Shown here one piece after another: positions 1 through 5,240 of a stretch of 5,514 bases of DNA. Under the pieces are notes generated by a model. That model did no database searches and had not been told where the DNA came from. It was given only the letters and a program-made list of their open reading frames with translations. Within the stretch, counting starts at the first letter, position 1. Each line of letters begins with the position of its first letter. Source of the DNA: DATLWN01 sp964422615. GTDB taxonomy: Bacteria > Pseudomonadota > Zetaproteobacteria > Mariprofundales > Mariprofundaceae. The position numbers and the translations under genes are program-made. The stretch spans positions 1 through 5,514 of the forward strand of contig CAYRBJ010000056.1 of NCBI GenBank assembly GCA_964422615.1, read 5' to 3'.

Positions 1-520
1 AGCGGGCGGCGAACTGCATGCCGCGCAGCACGCGCAGCGGGTCCTCGGCGAAGGCGGGAGACACGTGCCTCAGGCGCCTGGCAGCCAGATCCTTCCGGCC
101 GCCGTGGAAGTCGAGGATGGTGTCGGTTTGCGGATCCATCATGATGGCGTTGATGGTGAAATCGCGCCGCGCCGAGGCCTTCTCGGGCGATAGCGCCGGA
201 TCGCTGGTCACGGCAAAGCCGCGGTGGCCGGGGCCGGTCTTGGTTTCGGTGCGCGGCAGGGCGATGTCCAGCTCATGTCCACCGGATTTCAGCTTGATGA
301 CACCAAAGGACTTGCCCACCATCCGGGGTTGGCCGAGCGGGGAGAGCGCCACCTCGGCTGCGGCCAGATCCAGGCCGTACAGCTCGATGTCCCAGTCCTT
401 GGGATGGCCGCCCAGCAACAGATCGCGCACGCACCCGCCGACGAGAAAGGGGCGTCCGCCCGCCATGCTGAGGGCATGGCAGGCCTTGAGGATTACCTCG
501 GGTAGCCGGGCTGTTTCCAT
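1..520 (-). CDS. cca: CCA-adding tRNA nucleotidyltransferase, N-terminal part (C-terminus beyond left edge)
   Basis: Adds or repairs the 3' CCA end of tRNAs in the cytoplasm, using CTP and ATP. Only the first 173 codons are present, while family members are usually about 370-480 residues. Seen in the translation: the nucleotidyltransferase signature LVGGCVRD (26-33) followed by the metal-binding DWD pair (42-44), a third acidic position in ELDIALPR (D85), RRDFTINAI (118-126) and EDPLRVLRGMQFAAR (159-173). This order is typical of class II enzymes of the poly(A) polymerase/CCA head-domain superfamily. The ATG at 518-520 is the most natural start, although its upstream Shine-Dalgarno is weak; an in-frame GTG at 575-577 would add 19 residues, and a TGA blocks anything longer. 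It is divergent from mdh. The family call is firm. CCA-adding cannot be fully separated from A-adding or poly(A) polymerase activity without the missing C-terminal part, and an HD domain cannot be assessed. Confidence 0.93.
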   Translation of the reverse strand, partial: METARLPEVILKACHALSMAGGRPFLVGGCVRDLLLGGHPKDWDIELYGLDLAAAEVALSPLGQPRMVGKSFGVIKLKSGGHELDIALPRTETKTGPGHRGFAVTSDPALSPEKASARRDFTINAIMMDPQTDTILDFHGGRKDLAARRLRHVSPAFAEDPLRVLRGMQFAAR

Positions 521-536
521 CGGCCCATTGTCGGGT

Positions 537-565
537 TCGACAAGCCCGGCTTGCAAGTCTATCTT
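537..565 (+). promoter_or_regulatory. Candidate sigma-70 promoter for mdh
   Basis: TCGACA (537-542) matches five of six bases of the -35 consensus. A 17-base spacer then leads to TATCTT (560-565), four of six of the -10 consensus. Transcription would begin near 572, about 45 bases before the mdh ATG. The -35 element lies in the right arm of a small inverted repeat, TTGTCG/CGACAA (528-543). This is inference from consensus matching only. Confidence 0.4.
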
Positions 566-578
566 CGCGGCAAACACG

Positions 579-602
579 AGGGCTGTTCACCGAACAGGCC
601 CT
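579..602 (+). repeat. Inverted repeat in the mdh leader, just before the ribosome binding site
   Basis: AGGGCTGTTC (579-588) and GAACAGGCCCT (592-602) pair over ten bases with one bulged G and a three-base loop. No T-run follows on the plus strand, so it does not look like an intrinsic terminator for that direction. It ends three bases before the Shine-Dalgarno of mdh, so in the mRNA it could affect ribosome access. The function is unproven. Confidence 0.45.
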
Positions 603-604
603 GT

Positions 605-612
605 TAGGAGGT
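605..612 (+). promoter_or_regulatory. Ribosome binding site deciding the mdh start
   Basis: TAGGAGGT is a near-perfect Shine-Dalgarno. Its AGGAGG core (606-611) ends five bases before the ATG at 617. This selects ATG 617 over the in-frame GTG at 611, which lies inside the Shine-Dalgarno itself. Confidence 0.8.
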
Positions 613-616
613 GGGT

Positions 617-1597
617 ATGCGCTGGTCCGGCACGGCATCGGAGGATAAGGCGCGCTTCCGCCGCAAGAAGGTGACGGTGGTCGGTTCCGGCAATGTCGGG
701 GCGACGGCCGCCTTCCTGGCCGCGCAACGCGAGCTCGGCGATATCGTACTGGTCGACATCGTCGACGGCGTCCCCCAGGGCAAGGCCCTGGACATGTTTG
801 AAGCCTCGCCGATCCAGGGCTACAACGTGCATGTCGCCGGCAGCCAGGATTATGCCGCCACCGCCGGCTCGGATCTCGTCATCATCACCGCCGGCATCGC
901 GCGCAAGCCCGGCATGAGCCGCGACGACCTGCTCTCGACGAACGTCAGGATCGTGGCCGACGTGACGCGCCAGGTCGCCGCGCATTCGCCGGACTGCGTG
1001 ATCCTGGTGGTGACCAATCCGCTGGACGCCATGGTCTATACGGCCAAGCAGGTCTCGGGCTTCCCGAAGCAGCGCGTGATCGGCATGGCCGGCGTGCTGG
1101 ACGCCGCGCGCATGCGCTCATTCATCGCCGAGGAGCTGGATGTGTCGATCGAGGACGTGTCGGCCTTCGTGCTCGGCGGGCATGGGGACACCATGGTGCC
1201 GCTGCCGCGCTATGCCACCGTCGCCGGCATCCCGATCACCGAGCTGATGGATGAGGCCGAGGTGGCCAGGATTTGCGAGCGCACGGCCAAGGGCGGGGCG
1301 GAGATCGTGGCGCTGCTGAAGACCGGTTCCGCCTTCTACGCGCCGGCGGCGGCCGTGGTGGAAATGGCCGAATCCATCCTGATGGACAAGAAGCGCATCC
1401 TGCCCTGCTGCGCGTTTCTCGAGGGGGAATACGGCGTGGACGGCTATTACATGGGCGTGCCGTGCAAGCTGGGCGGCAGCGGGGTGGAGTCGGTGATCGA
1501 GCTGGATCTGACCGATGAGGAGCGCCGGCAACTGGCCGCCTCGCTGCAGGCGGTCAAAAAGCTCGAGCAGCAGATCAAGTCCCTGGGCCTGTTCTAG
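617..1597 (+). CDS. mdh: Malate dehydrogenase, NAD-dependent, LDH-like type
   Basis: Interconverts malate and oxaloacetate with NAD(H) in the cytoplasm, a TCA-cycle step. The 326-residue product has the Rossmann motif GSGNVG (23-28), then an aspartate at the end of strand two (VLVD, D47), which favours NAD over NADP. The mobile-loop segment ARKPGMSRDDL follows, with two arginines (R96, R102): an arginine where lactate dehydrogenases have glutamine marks malate dehydrogenase. N134 (VTNPLD), D162 and R165 (LDAARM) and the catalytic H189 in LGGHGD are present, so the enzyme looks intact. It resembles the LDH-like malate dehydrogenases common in alphaproteobacteria and some other groups, not the E. 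coli type. The start is fixed by the AGGAGG at 606-611. It leaves about 14 residues before the usual RKKVTVVG beginning, slightly longer than normal. The gene lies 85 bases upstream of sucC on the same strand and is probably cotranscribed with it. Confidence 0.95.
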   Translation: MRWSGTASEDKARFRRKKVTVVGSGNVGATAAFLAAQRELGDIVLVDIVDGVPQGKALDMFEASPIQGYNVHVAGSQDYAATAGSDLVIITAGIARKPGMSRDDLLSTNVRIVADVTRQVAAHSPDCVILVVTNPLDAMVYTAKQVSGFPKQRVIGMAGVLDAARMRSFIAEELDVSIEDVSAFVLGGHGDTMVPLPRYATVAGIPITELMDEAEVARICERTAKGGAEIVALLKTGSAFYAPAAAVVEMAESILMDKKRILPCCAFLEGEYGVDGYYMGVPCKLGGSGVESVIELDLTDEERRQLAASLQAVKKLEQQIKSLGLF

Positions 1598-1611
1598 ACG
1601 CGATCGCGTCT
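1596..1611. repeat. Perfect 16-bp palindrome at the mdh stop codon
   Basis: AGACGCGATCGCGTCT is a perfect palindrome that begins on the last two bases of the mdh stop. In RNA it could form a six-pair stem with a GATC loop. No T-run follows, so it is a poor intrinsic terminator. It could be an mRNA-stabilising 3' hairpin, a protein site, or chance in GC-rich DNA. Confidence 0.5.
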
Positions 1612-1682
1612 GCAGGGCAACCGTTCCGCCTTGCTCATACTATGCCGGTCCCTAGAGTGATGCGGTCGAGGGGGATGATCGC

Positions 1683-2855
1683 ATGAACCTGCACGAATAC
1701 CAGGCCAAGGCGCTGCTCGCGGATTTCGGCGTGCCGGTGCCGGCCGGCCGCCTGGCCCACAGTGCGGACGAGGCCCGCCAGGCTTCCGTCGACCTCGGTG
1801 GCGGGCGCTGGGTGGTCAAGGCACAGATCCATGCCGGCGGCCGCGGCAAGGCCGGCGGCGTGCGCCTGTGCGATGATGCCGACGCCGTGGTCGAAGCCGC
1901 CACGGATCTGATCGGATCGACGCTGGTCACGGCGCAGACCGGACCTGAGGGCAAGCGCGTCGGCAAGGTCTATGTCGAGACCGCTTCGGACATCGCGCGC
2001 GAGTTGTACCTGAGCCTGGTTGTGGACCGCGAGCGCGGGGCCATCGCCATCACCGCCAGCCCTGACGGGGGCATGGACATCGAGCAGGTGGCCAAGGACA
2101 GCCCCGAGCGGATCCTGAGCATCCCGGCGGATATCGACGGCGGACCGGCGGCTGCCGATGTCGCGCAGACGGCCGCCTTCCTCGATCTTACGGGTGGGCA
2201 GGCGCATGCATTCGCACGGCTCGCCGCCCATCTGCATCGCGCCTTCGTCGAGCTCGATGCCAGCCTGATCGAGATCAATCCGCTGATTGTGACCAAAGAC
2301 GGCGAACTCGTGGCGCTGGATGCCAAGCTGGCACTCGACGACAACGCGATGTTCCGCCACCCCGAGGCGGCGCAATTGCGTGATCCGGACGAGGAGGATG
2401 CGCGCGAGGCGGAGGCCAGGGATTTCGGCCTGAACTATATTCAGCTTTCCGGCACCATCGGCTGCATGGTCAACGGCGCGGGGCTGGCGATGGCCACGAT
2501 GGATATGATCCAGTTGAAAGGGGAAAAGCCTGCCAATTTCCTCGATGTCGGCGGCGGTGTCACCGAGGCGGCGGTCATCGAGGGCTTCAGCCTGCTGTTC
2601 GGAAACACCGAGCTGCGTGCCATCCTGGTCAATATCTTCGGCGGCATCGTGCGCTGCGACATCATCGCCGGCGGCTTGATCAAGGCGAGCCAGAACTACG
2701 CGATGCGTGTGCCGGTGATCCTGCGCCTGGTCGGCACGCGCGAAGAAGAGGGTCGGCAGCTGATCGAGGATGCGGGGCTGGATGTGCGCTGGGCGCGTGA
2801 TCTGGACCAGGCAGCGGAATTCGCGGCGGCGGCAGCCAGGGAGGGGCGGGCATGA
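1683..2855 (+). CDS. sucC: Succinyl-CoA synthetase (succinate-CoA ligase), beta subunit
   Basis: Beta subunit of the cytoplasmic enzyme that interconverts succinyl-CoA plus NDP and phosphate with succinate plus NTP and CoA. The 390-residue length is normal for the family. The ATP-grasp N-terminal half opens with MNLHEYQAK and contains WVVKAQIHAGGRGKAGG (43-59), which binds the nucleotide. EINPL with N199, and LDAKL with D213, supply the metal ligands at the same numbers as in the E. coli subunit. The C-terminal CoA-ligase half has GCMVNGAGLAMATMD (260-274), NFLDVGGG (285-292) and NIFGGIVRCD (317-326). The start is the family's standard one, with GAGGGGG (1668-1674) as Shine-Dalgarno. It overlaps sucD by four bases (ATGA). 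A malate-CoA ligase beta subunit (MtkA) is a related alternative. It is not favoured because no malyl-CoA lyase gene is nearby and the metal and CoA motifs read as SucC. Confidence 0.93.
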   Translation: MNLHEYQAKALLADFGVPVPAGRLAHSADEARQASVDLGGGRWVVKAQIHAGGRGKAGGVRLCDDADAVVEAATDLIGSTLVTAQTGPEGKRVGKVYVETASDIARELYLSLVVDRERGAIAITASPDGGMDIEQVAKDSPERILSIPADIDGGPAAADVAQTAAFLDLTGGQAHAFARLAAHLHRAFVELDASLIEINPLIVTKDGELVALDAKLALDDNAMFRHPEAAQLRDPDEEDAREAEARDFGLNYIQLSGTIGCMVNGAGLAMATMDMIQLKGEKPANFLDVGGGVTEAAVIEGFSLLFGNTELRAILVNIFGGIVRCDIIAGGLIKASQNYAMRVPVILRLVGTREEEGRQLIEDAGLDVRWARDLDQAAEFAAAAAREGRA

Positions 2856-3721
2856 GCGTGCTGGTCGATCGTGATACCCGGGTGATCTGCCAGGGCTTCA
2901 CCGGCAAGCAGGGCAGCTTCCATTCCGAACAGATGATCGCCTACGGCACGAACTTCGTCGGCGGCGTCACCCCCGGCAAGGGTGGGCAAACGCACCTGCA
3001 ACTCCCGGTGTTCGATCGCGTGACCGACGCCGTACGCGAGGTCGGGGCCGAGGCCTCGGTGATCTACGTGCCGGCCCCGTTCGCCGCCGCCGCCATCATC
3101 GAGGCGGCCGATGCCGGCATCCGGCTGATCGTCTGCATCACCGAGGGCATTCCGGTCGTCGACATGATGCGCGTCAACAAGCACCTGGCCGGCACGGATG
3201 CCGTGCTGATCGGTCCGAACTGCCCGGGCATCATCACCCCGGGCGCCTGCAAGATCGGCATCATGCCCGGGCATATCCACCGGCCCGGGCGCATCGGCAT
3301 CGTGTCCCGCTCCGGCACCCTGACCTACGAGGCGGTGTGGCAGACCACCGAGACGGGCCTGGGCCAGAGCACCTGCATCGGCATCGGCGGCGATCCGGTG
3401 CACGGCATGGATTTCGTCGATGCACTGCGCCTGTTCCAGGATGATGCCGGCACCGACGGCATCGTGATGATCGGCGAGATCGGCGGCAGCGACGAGGAAC
3501 ATGCGGCCGTCTACATCAAGGAGCAGGTGACCAAGCCCGTCGTGGCCTTCATCGCCGGCGCCACGGCGCCGAAGGGTCGGCGCATGGGCCATGCCGGGGC
3601 CATCATCTCCGGCTCCAGCGGCACGGCCGAGGCCAAATTCGCGGCCCTGGAGGCGGCCGGGGCCGTCATCGAGCACAACCCGACCAAGCTGGGCTCCCGC
3701 ATGCGCGACCTTTTGCGTTGA
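2852..3721 (+). CDS. sucD: Succinyl-CoA synthetase (succinate-CoA ligase), alpha subunit
   Basis: Alpha subunit, carrying the CoA-binding Rossmann domain and the phosphohistidine that relays phosphate between the substrate site and the beta-subunit nucleotide site. The 289 residues are the full family length. Seen: CQGFTGKQGSFH (13-24) in the CoA-binding loop; VTPGKGG (39-45); GPNCPGIITPG (121-131); SRSGTLTYE (152-160); GIGGDP (177-182); GEIGG with E209, matching the glutamate that holds the phosphohistidine; and KGRRMGHAGAI with the active-site H247 (E. coli 246). All key residues are intact. The ATG at 2852 overlaps the sucC stop as ATGA and is preceded by GGAGGGG, so the two subunits are translationally coupled, as expected for a stoichiometric complex. 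There is no clear terminator directly after the stop. Confidence 0.95.
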   Translation: MSVLVDRDTRVICQGFTGKQGSFHSEQMIAYGTNFVGGVTPGKGGQTHLQLPVFDRVTDAVREVGAEASVIYVPAPFAAAAIIEAADAGIRLIVCITEGIPVVDMMRVNKHLAGTDAVLIGPNCPGIITPGACKIGIMPGHIHRPGRIGIVSRSGTLTYEAVWQTTETGLGQSTCIGIGGDPVHGMDFVDALRLFQDDAGTDGIVMIGEIGGSDEEHAAVYIKEQVTKPVVAFIAGATAPKGRRMGHAGAIISGSSGTAEAKFAALEAAGAVIEHNPTKLGSRMRDLLR

Positions 3722-3759
3722 TTGGCTCTTTTTCCGCCCTGCTGCGTTACGTCTCGCTT

Positions 3760-3776
3760 GCGTGCGACAAGCACGC
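3760..3776 (+). repeat. Small inverted repeat between sucD and the HIT gene
   Basis: GCGTGC (3760-3765) and GCACGC (3771-3776) form a perfect six-pair stem around the five-base loop GACAA. No T-run follows, so it is not a typical intrinsic terminator. It lies 38 bases past the sucD stop and may act as an mRNA 3' end or attenuation structure, or mean nothing. The rest of this 115-base gap holds no convincing promoter. Confidence 0.35.
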
Positions 3777-3807
3777 TATGCTCGCCAAGCCTTGCAGGAT
3801 CATAAAA

Positions 3808-3840
3808 ATGGCCGAATCAACGTTGTTCATTTTCGTATGA
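3808..3840 (+). CDS. Possible 10-codon leader ORF coupled to the HIT gene
   Basis: An ATG at 3808 opens the ten-residue frame MAESTLFIFV and ends at a TGA (3838-3840) that overlaps the HIT start as ATGA. It has a plausible Shine-Dalgarno, AGGA (3796-3799), eight bases before its ATG. The HIT ATG itself has no purine-rich sequence before it (ACGTTGTTCATTTTCGT). The layout suggests that ribosomes ending on the short frame restart on the HIT gene. Whether the peptide is made is not known; a frame this short can occur by chance. Confidence 0.35.
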   Translation: MAESTLFIFV

Positions 3841-4277
3841 ATAGACCCACGCTGCACCCGCGACTGGCCGCGGACTGCCTGCGCCTCGGCGCCCTGCCGC
3901 TGTGCGAGCTTTTGCTGATGAACGATGCGCGCTATCCCTGGACCATCCTGGTGCCGCGCCGCGAGGGCATACGCGAGATCCATGAGCTGGCCGAGTCCGA
4001 CCAGACGCAGCTGCTGCACGAGTCCTCGCAGCTTTCCCGCGCCATGGCCGCGGCGCTGAACCCGGACAAGCTGAACATCGCCGCCATCGGCAATATCGTG
4101 CCGCAGCTGCATGTGCACCACGTGGCGCGCTTCACCGGGGACGCCGCCTGGCCGGCGCCGGTGTGGGGCATCGGCACGGCCGTACCCTACGCCGCGGATG
4201 CCTGGAAGGAGGCCTGCGCCCCCGTGCTGGCGCGCCTGGTCTTCGGTTTCGATCCCGAACCGACCGCCGGTTTCTGA
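3837..4277 (+). CDS. HIT-domain protein (histidine-triad nucleotide hydrolase/transferase family)
   Basis: The 146-residue product belongs to the histidine-triad superfamily, cytoplasmic enzymes that hydrolyse or transfer nucleotidyl groups from substrates such as AMP-amidates or dinucleoside polyphosphates. Seen: LLLMNDARYPWTILVPRR (25-42), the conserved N-terminal strands of this proteobacterial branch; DKLNIAAIGNIVPQLHVHH (77-95); and AWPAPVWG (104-111). The expected triad is H-x-H-x-H. Here H92 and H94 fit, with H94 as the likely nucleophile, but the third position is valine (V96) and an extra histidine sits at 95. Loss of the third histidine is known in HIT branches. The exact substrate cannot be inferred. 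ATG 3837 is the only good start in frame, but it lacks its own Shine-Dalgarno and overlaps the end of a ten-codon ORF. The stop is 30 bases before the regulator gene. Confidence 0.88.
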   Translation: MNRPTLHPRLAADCLRLGALPLCELLLMNDARYPWTILVPRREGIREIHELAESDQTQLLHESSQLSRAMAAALNPDKLNIAAIGNIVPQLHVHHVARFTGDAAWPAPVWGIGTAVPYAADAWKEACAPVLARLVFGFDPEPTAGF

Positions 4278-4281
4278 GGGG
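4276..4281 (+). promoter_or_regulatory. Strong Shine-Dalgarno overlapping the HIT stop, serving ATG 4288
   Basis: GAGGGG begins inside the HIT stop codon and lies six bases before the ATG at 4288. That ATG is not in the frame of the regulator; it opens a ten-codon ORF. The regulator's own GTG (4308) has only the weaker AAGG (4299-4302). Confidence 0.5.
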
Positions 4282-4287
4282 CGCTGG

Positions 4288-4320
4288 ATGGGCACTCAAG
4301 GTGTGTCGTGGCGTCGGTAG
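4288..4320 (+). CDS. Possible 10-codon ORF overlapping the start of the LuxR-type gene
   Basis: ATG 4288 opens MGTQGVSWRR and stops at TAG (4318-4320), 13 bases beyond the first base of the regulator's GTG start, in another frame. Its Shine-Dalgarno is better than that of the regulator. It may be a translated leader that tunes regulator synthesis. Alternatively the regulator could originally have begun at 4288, with a one-base shift separating the frames. It may also be untranslated. Confidence 0.3.
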   Translation: MGTQGVSWRR

Positions 4321-5105
4321 CGCCCGAAGCGATCTACGGGCTCTGGGACGAGCTCAGCGATTTCGGCGTGCAGGCCTGCGACGAGGCGCTGGCGCACTGC
4401 TTGCGGACCCTGTGCCGATGGACCCACGCCGACAACGCCTACTGGGTCGGGGCGGTGCGCCTGATGGACGGCGCGGCGGCCCGCGACGATCCCCTGTCCG
4501 GCTGGCGTCTGGGGAGCATACAGACCCCGTTGTCCAGCCTGCCCCTGCGGATGCGCGAGTCCGTCCGGCGGCTGGCCAACGATCCCGGGGACAGCACCGG
4601 TGCCCTCACCGCCGGGGCGGGCGCGTTCCGGACATACCGCCTGTCCGCCGGCGATCTGGTCGATCCCGATGCGTTCGGGAAGACCGAGCACTTCGACGTC
4701 CATTACCGCCAGCGAGGCATTTCCGACCGCATCTGGGTGGTGTTTCCGGTCAATGCCGATGCCGAGTCCTATTTCCTCATCGACAAATGCGGTGAGGGGC
4801 AGCGCTTCAGCCAGGACGACGTGCATCTGGCGGCGCAGGCACTGCGCGGCATCAAATGGTTCCATCGCCAGCTGATGCTCAGCCATGGCCTGGGCGTCGG
4901 CGAAGGGGCGCTGACGGACGCCGAGCGCGGGGTGCTGCACGCACTGCTCTCGGGGGCCACGGAGAGACAGGTCGCCGACCGGATGCATCTGGCGCCGGGC
5001 ACCGTCCATCAATACGCCGTGCGCATCTACCGCAAGTTCGAGGTCGGCAGCCGCGCGGAGCTGATGGCCCTGTGGCTGAGCGGTCGCCCGGCCGATTCCC
5101 ACTGA
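4308..5105 (+). CDS. LuxR-type HTH transcriptional regulator with uncharacterised N-terminal sensor region
   Basis: A 265-residue DNA-binding regulator. The C-terminal part (about 202-256) is a GerE/LuxR helix-turn-helix: LTDAERGVLHALLSG, then the turn ATERQVADRMHLAPGTV (217-233) and the recognition helix running into VHQYAVRIYRKFEV, then SRAELMALWL. The first 195 residues contain no phospho-acceptor receiver signature and no clear acyl-homoserine-lactone pocket. They have an alternating hydrophobic pattern, including RIWVVFPV (141-148) and SYFLIDK (154-160), that could fit a GAF- or PAS-like sensor, so the ligand is unknown. No membrane segment or signal peptide is seen. The start is uncertain: GTG 4308 has AAGG five bases upstream, and a TGA at 4275 blocks extension apart from a possible CTG at 4284. 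It follows the HIT gene by 30 bases and precedes the secreted exoprotein gene by 135 bases, so control of that gene is plausible but not shown. Confidence 0.88.
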   Translation: MASVAPEAIYGLWDELSDFGVQACDEALAHCLRTLCRWTHADNAYWVGAVRLMDGAAARDDPLSGWRLGSIQTPLSSLPLRMRESVRRLANDPGDSTGALTAGAGAFRTYRLSAGDLVDPDAFGKTEHFDVHYRQRGISDRIWVVFPVNADAESYFLIDKCGEGQRFSQDDVHLAAQALRGIKWFHRQLMLSHGLGVGEGALTDAERGVLHALLSGATERQVADRMHLAPGTVHQYAVRIYRKFEVGSRAELMALWLSGRPADSH

Positions 5106-5110
5106 AATAC

Positions 5111-5133
5111 CTACTGTTTAGTAGCTGTTTTTT
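5111..5133 (+). terminator. Candidate intrinsic terminator after the LuxR-type gene
   Basis: CTACT (5111-5115), a GTTT loop and AGTAG (5120-5124) form a five-pair stem, followed after three bases by six Ts (5128-5133). It begins six bases after the regulator stop, in a markedly AT-rich patch. The stem is short and AT-rich, so termination may be partial. It would separate the regulator's transcript from the exoprotein gene. Confidence 0.5.
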
Positions 5134-5230
5134 CATTTCCCGTTTCATGAGCATCTAACAACCGTCGGCCCGTGACCGTGTCGCGGCATGCCGGCAGCCG
5201 TCCCTGCCTCGCGGGGATGTCTTGAAGCAC

Positions 5231-5235
5231 GGGGG
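5231..5235 (+). promoter_or_regulatory. Ribosome binding site of the TPS exoprotein gene
   Basis: GGGGG lies five bases before the ATG at 5241, and no other ATG start in that frame is close. This supports the start, which places seven residues ahead of the usual first residues of an ESPR. Confidence 0.45.
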
Positions 5236-5240
5236 ACCGG

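Noticed and set aside
18..674. Plus-strand frame of 218 codons at the left edge
   Set aside because: It runs antisense to the cca nucleotidyltransferase domain and overlaps the mdh start; the protein is arginine/serine/proline-rich shadow sequence.
1601..1608. GCGATCGC octamer, which resembles the cyanobacterial HIP1 motif
   Set aside because: This octamer is the centre of a larger palindrome, I noticed it only here, and the genes do not look cyanobacterial.
1632..1660. Possible promoter between mdh and sucC
   Set aside because: Matches such as TTGCTC and TACTAT do not combine with acceptable spacing; sucC is more simply read from mdh.
1635..2375. Minus-strand frame of 246 codons opposite sucC
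   Set aside because: Antisense shadow of an intact sucC reading frame, with no recognisable motif.
2696..3676. Long minus-strand open frame (326 codons) opposite sucC/sucD
   Set aside because: It lies antisense to sucD, whose motifs are intact. The frame is an expected shadow of GC-rich codon use, its composition is low in recognisable domains, and it has no family signature.
3719..3734. T-run just after the sucD stop as an intrinsic terminator
   Set aside because: Five Ts follow GGCTC, but no adequate GC-rich hairpin lies immediately upstream, so termination is not supported.
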